This document shows, piece after piece, positions 61,401 through 64,000 of a stretch of DNA of 64,000 bases. Position 1 is the stretch's first letter; each line of letters begins with the position of its first letter. A program made the translations under genes and the position numbers. The stretch is from UBA7803 sp040219935. GTDB lineage: Bacteria > Pseudomonadota > Gammaproteobacteria > Pseudomonadales > Azotimanducaceae. The stretch covers positions 62,001 through 126,000 of the forward strand of contig JAVJUA010000068.1 of the NCBI GenBank assembly GCA_040219935.1. Reading direction: 5' to 3'. Under the pieces are notes generated by a model, which had not been told where the DNA came from, did no database searches, and worked only from the letters and a program-made list of their open reading frames with translations.

Positions 61401-62033
61401 ATGAGCCTAGTAACCCGACGATCTTCCATGACGCTGTTCTCGGACGCGCGTGATCATTATTCCCACCGCGTCCGGATGGTGCTCTCCGAGAAGGGGGTGA
61501 CCTGCGACGTCGTCGACGTCGACCCGAACAACAAGCCGGAGGACCTGGCCGAGATCAACCCCTACAACAGCCTGCCTACGCTGCTCGATCGCGACCTCGT
61601 ACTCTACGAAGCCAACGTGATCATGGAGTACCTGGACGAGCGCTTTCCGCATCCGCCGCTGCTGCCCGTGTATCCGGTGCAGCGGGCTCTGTCGCGGCTC
61701 TGGATCACGCGGGTCGAGAAGGAGTGGAGCGGCCGTCTCGACATCCTCATGGCCGGCAAGGGCAGGGAGACCGTCATCACCCGCGCGCGCAAGGAGCTGC
61801 GCGAGAGCATCGTCGCGGTGGCGCCCATCTTCGCCGAGAAGCCGTTCTTCATGAACGAAGAGTTCACGCTGGTGGACTGCTGCGTTGCGCCCATCCTGTG
61901 GCGTCTCAAATCGGTCGATATCAGCCTTCCCGAGCGCACGACCAAGCCCCTGCAGAAGTACATGCAGAAGATCTTCGAGCGTCCGTCCTTCCGCGAGAGC
62001 CTCACCGAGTCCGAGCTGGAGATGCAGGACTGA
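61401..62033 (+). CDS. sspA: Stringent starvation protein A
   Basis: 210 aa GST-fold protein that binds RNA polymerase and affects stationary-phase and acid-stress genes. Features: RSSMTLFSDARDHYSHRVRM, LSEKGVTCDVVDVDP, YNSLPTLLDRDLVLYEANVI, MEYLDERFPHPPLLPVYPV (the SspA PHP motif), and the helical C-terminal domain. As in other SspA proteins no glutathione-transferase catalytic residue is evident. Follows petC and precedes sspB, a conserved order. Confidence 0.96.
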   Translation: MSLVTRRSSMTLFSDARDHYSHRVRMVLSEKGVTCDVVDVDPNNKPEDLAEINPYNSLPTLLDRDLVLYEANVIMEYLDERFPHPPLLPVYPVQRALSRLWITRVEKEWSGRLDILMAGKGRETVITRARKELRESIVAVAPIFAEKPFFMNEEFTLVDCCVAPILWRLKSVDISLPERTTKPLQKYMQKIFERPSFRESLTESELEMQD

Positions 62034-62052
62034 TGCGGCCTGCCTGCCGGTT

Positions 62053-62457
62053 TTGACCAGCGACCAGGTAAAGCCCAAGCGCCCCTACCTGCTGCGTGCG
62101 TTTCACGACTGGATCGTCGACAGCGGACTCACCCCCTATCTGCTGGTGGATGCCGCCTTCGACGGGGTGGCCGTACCCGCCGAGTACGTGAGCGACGGCA
62201 AGATCGTGCTCAACGTCGCTGCGTCCGCGGTTCAGGGATACCGCCAGGACGATCAGTGTGTCAGCTTCAGCTGCCGGTTCGGGGGCCGGCCGTTTCCCGT
62301 TTACCTGCCCATGGGAGCCATCAGCGCCATCTACGCCAAGGAGACCGGGGAAGGCATGGTGTTTCAGGCCGAGGACTTTCCGCCGCCGGAAGGCGCTCCC
62401 GAGGGCGATGACGGCCCCCGACCGCCGGGGGCGGGCCATCTCAAGGTGGTGAAGTAG
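62053..62457 (+). CDS. sspB: ClpXP adaptor SspB
   Basis: 134 aa from TTG 62053. Binds ssrA-tagged proteins and delivers them to ClpXP. Conserved: KRPYLLRAFHDWIVDSGLTPYL (about 9-30), VPAEYVSDGKIVLNVAASAV, FSCRFGGRPFPVYLPMGAIS and AIYAKETGEGMVF. A disordered Gly/Pro/Asp linker ends in GHLKVVK, matching the ClpX-docking tail of known SspB. Twenty nt after sspA. Confidence 0.94.
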   Translation: MTSDQVKPKRPYLLRAFHDWIVDSGLTPYLLVDAAFDGVAVPAEYVSDGKIVLNVAASAVQGYRQDDQCVSFSCRFGGRPFPVYLPMGAISAIYAKETGEGMVFQAEDFPPPEGAPEGDDGPRPPGAGHLKVVK

Positions 62458-62494
62458 CAGCAGCGCGGCGGCGGCTGCCCCGGCGGGCGCCGGT

Positions 62495-63052
62495 TCAGAT
62501 GTACTCGAAGACCTTGACGATGCGCTGCACGCCGTACACCGAGCGCACCACCTCTACCGCCTGGTCGGCTTCCTCTCGCGGCAGCAGGCCCATGAGATAG
62601 ACGGTGCCGTTCTCGGTGATCACCTTGATCTTGCGCGCCGCTACCTCGGCGTCGGCCAGCATGCGGGTCTTCACCTTGGTCGTCAGCCAGCTGTCGTTGG
62701 CGCGCGCCACCATCGACGTAGGCCCGCCCACCTCCAGCTCGTTGTGCACCCTGCGAACCTTGTCGATGCCCTTGGCGATCTCTTCGGCTCTCTGCCGCAG
62801 CGCTTCGGTCTCGACCTGTCCCGCCAGCAGCAGCACACCGTTGTAGCTCACGGCCACCAGGTGGGCCGAGTTGAATGCCGGATCGGAGTTCCAGATCTCG
62901 CGCTTGACCATGGACTCGACCACCTGGTCATCGATCATCGTGCCGGGGGTTCGTACCCGGGGGTCGTCGCTGAATGCCGCGCAGCCGGCCAGGATCGCCA
63001 GCATCAGGGCGAGCAGCCATGGTCGAAGGTCAGTCGTCCTGCGAGAAGGCAT
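62495..63052 (-). CDS. dolP: Dual-BON-domain outer-membrane lipoprotein DolP (YraP-like)
   Basis: 185 aa from ATG 63052. Lipoprotein signal with Cys24 (LAILAGCAAF). Two BON domains follow (about 45-112, VKREIWNSDPAFNSAHLVAVSY; and about 118-183, TKVKTRMLADAEVAARKIKV). DolP supports outer-membrane integrity and BamA function at division sites. It overlaps the 3' end of yraN by 23 nt. In E. coli diaA lies between yraN and yraP; here it is absent. Confidence 0.9.
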   Translation of the reverse strand: MPSRRTTDLRPWLLALMLAILAGCAAFSDDPRVRTPGTMIDDQVVESMVKREIWNSDPAFNSAHLVAVSYNGVLLLAGQVETEALRQRAEEIAKGIDKVRRVHNELEVGGPTSMVARANDSWLTTKVKTRMLADAEVAARKIKVITENGTVYLMGLLPREEADQAVEVVRSVYGVQRIVKVFEYI

Positions 63053-63401
63053 CGCGTACCCAATGAATTTCCGGGCGGTAGTTTCGCTTCGTAACCGATA
63101 CCACGTCAAATCGGCAGGGCCGCTGCTCAGCGTGATGGCGGCTGAGGTAGACACGGGCCGCCGTCGTCAGGCGCCGCCGCTTGGCGTGGGTCACGGTTTC
63201 GAACCCGGCTCCGAAGCGCTCGTCGGCGCGAAACCGGACCTCGACGAACACCAGCTCGTCGCCGTCGGCCATCACCAGGTCGATCTCGCCGTGCCGGCAT
63301 CGGAAGTTGCGATCCACGGGTACCAGTCCCTGGCCTGCCAGAAATCGGGCTGCAGCCTGCTCCGCCCAGCGGCCGGTCTGCAGATGCGGCGCGTCGGCCA
63401 C
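63030..63401 (-). CDS. yraN: YraN family (UPF0102) nuclease-like protein
   Basis: 123 aa. Single restriction-endonuclease-like domain: GRWAEQAAARFLAGQGL, NFRCRHGEIDLVMADGDELV (the Glu-x-Asp core) and FVEVRFRADERFGAG (E-V-K/R catalytic position carries Arg), then RRLTTAARVYL. The family is widespread but its cellular role is not established. Starts 6 nt after the lpoA stop and overlaps dolP. Confidence 0.9.
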   Translation of the reverse strand: MADAPHLQTGRWAEQAAARFLAGQGLVPVDRNFRCRHGEIDLVMADGDELVFVEVRFRADERFGAGFETVTHAKRRRLTTAARVYLSRHHAEQRPCRFDVVSVTKRNYRPEIHWVRDAFSQDD

Positions 63402-63407
63402 CGCGCC

Positions 63408-64000
63408 TCAGTCGGCGGCCAGCGCCTGAGCCGAATGCACGCTGCCGCCGCGGATGATGGTGCGGGCAAGCTCGCGCTGAATGCGCCCGTCCGGCAGCCG
63501 CGTAAGCTCTCCGGTGCTGCCCAGCAGCCCGACCATGCTGCCGTCCAGCAGCAGCGGCAGGCGGTCGGCCAGCCGGAAGGCGTCGGCGCCGAGCGCGTAC
63601 AGCGCGACGAACAGGTTGCCGTCGAGCGAGAACGCGCCGTTCAGATCGACGAAGAGCGGGTCGCCGGTGACGAACCACGGCAGCTCGCTCACCCGGAAGC
63701 CGTTCAGCGTGGACATTCGTTCGGTGGTCATGCCGCGCACCGTCTGCGAGGTGGCGAACACGGGCACGCCCTCGGCGAAGTGAAAGCGCAGGGCGGGCAC
63801 CAGGGCCGTGGCCTCCAGTGAGGTCACCAGGGCGACGATGGCGTCCACGTCGCCGCGGGCGCGCGGTGAGAACTCCAGCGGCTCGCCCAGCAGCGCCTGC
63901 AGCTCGTCGCGGCGCCGATGACTCTCCGCCACCCGCATGGCCACGCCGACGCTCTCCGTGACGGTGCGGATGTCTTCCAGGGTCTGCACCTCGAGCAGCC
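63408..64000 (-). CDS. lpoA: Penicillin-binding protein activator LpoA, C-terminal part (5' end outside window)
   Basis: About 197 codons continuous to the right edge. The periplasmic-binding-protein-like domain is seen in DVDAIVALVTSLEATALVPALRF, with VPVFATSQT, LNGFRVSELPWFV and LFVALYALGADAFRLADRL. LpoA is an outer-membrane lipoprotein that stimulates PBP1A. The order lpoA-yraN-dolP supports the call. The N-terminal TPR domain and signal lie beyond 64000. Confidence 0.85.
   Translation of the reverse strand, partial: LLEVQTLEDIRTVTESVGVAMRVAESHRRRDELQALLGEPLEFSPRARGDVDAIVALVTSLEATALVPALRFHFAEGVPVFATSQTVRGMTTERMSTLNGFRVSELPWFVTGDPLFVDLNGAFSLDGNLFVALYALGADAFRLADRLPLLLDGSMVGLLGSTGELTRLPDGRIQRELARTIIRGGSVHSAQALAAD

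Overview
The window reads as a chromosome segment of a G+C-rich, Gram-negative gammaproteobacterium. The gene strings gatCAB / mreBCD-maf-rng-yhdP-tldD, yrbG-kdsC-lptCAB-rpoN-hpf-ptsN-rapZ-ptsO, mlaFEDCB-ibaG-murA-hisGD, degS-zapE-rplM-rpsI-petABC-sspAB and lpoA-yraN-dolP are all classic gammaproteobacterial order, closest in style to Pseudomonas and Ectothiorhodospira-like lineages. Species cannot be named from sequence alone. No tRNA, rRNA, CRISPR array or complete insertion sequence was seen.

Layout. (1) About 1-11.0 kb is accessory surface-polysaccharide DNA, visibly poorer in G+C than the rest. It holds a giant fused glycosyltransferase/MptE-like/coiled-coil/methyltransferase protein running off the left edge, a Wzm/Wzt ABC exporter whose ATPase carries a C-terminal glycan-recognition-type domain, two free-standing methyltransferases, GDP-L-fucose synthesis (gmd, fcl) and an orphan SMP-30-type lactonase. 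A decaying minus-strand gene relic (11.2-11.6 kb) marks the junction with the core chromosome. (2) 11.8-17.7 kb: an OmpA-type lipoprotein, then a tightly overlapped minus-strand operon glyQS-rfbB-rfbA-rfbC-rfbD-(GcvR-like ACT protein). It makes dTDP-L-rhamnose and starts with a homodimeric-type glycyl-tRNA synthetase, unusual for this class. (3) 17.9-26.1 kb: acyl-CoA/lipid metabolism (DUF7064-like protein, acyl-CoA synthetase, SDR, SCP2-type thiolase, DUF35 Zn-ribbon protein) interrupted by a DUF1499 membrane protein, a MazEF toxin-antitoxin pair and a phosphodiesterase, then a CBS-domain protein. (4) 26.1-41.3 kb: gatCAB amidotransferase, the mreBCD cell-shape operon, maf, rng, yhdP, tldD, darP, pmbA. 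(5) 41.3-48.2 kb: LPS-transport genes, sigma-54 and nitrogen PTS on the minus strand. (6) 48.4-55 kb: Mla phospholipid transport, ibaG, murA, hisG, hisD. (7) 55-64 kb: DegS protease, ZapE, ribosomal proteins L13/S9, the cytochrome bc1 complex, SspA/SspB, DolP, YraN and the 3' end of lpoA.

How it fits together. Most of the window serves the cell envelope: nucleotide sugars (GDP-fucose, dTDP-rhamnose), polysaccharide export, Kdo synthesis, LPS transport, phospholipid retrograde transport, peptidoglycan precursor synthesis, rod shape and envelope-stress signalling. The most noteworthy items are the fused protein beside Wzt (architecture suggesting a single-chain assembler/terminator with a coiled-coil ruler), mreC apparently starting at an ATC codon, glyQS heading a rhamnose operon linked by five successive 4-nt overlaps, and two strong inverted-repeat structures (34041-34081 and 57290-57423).
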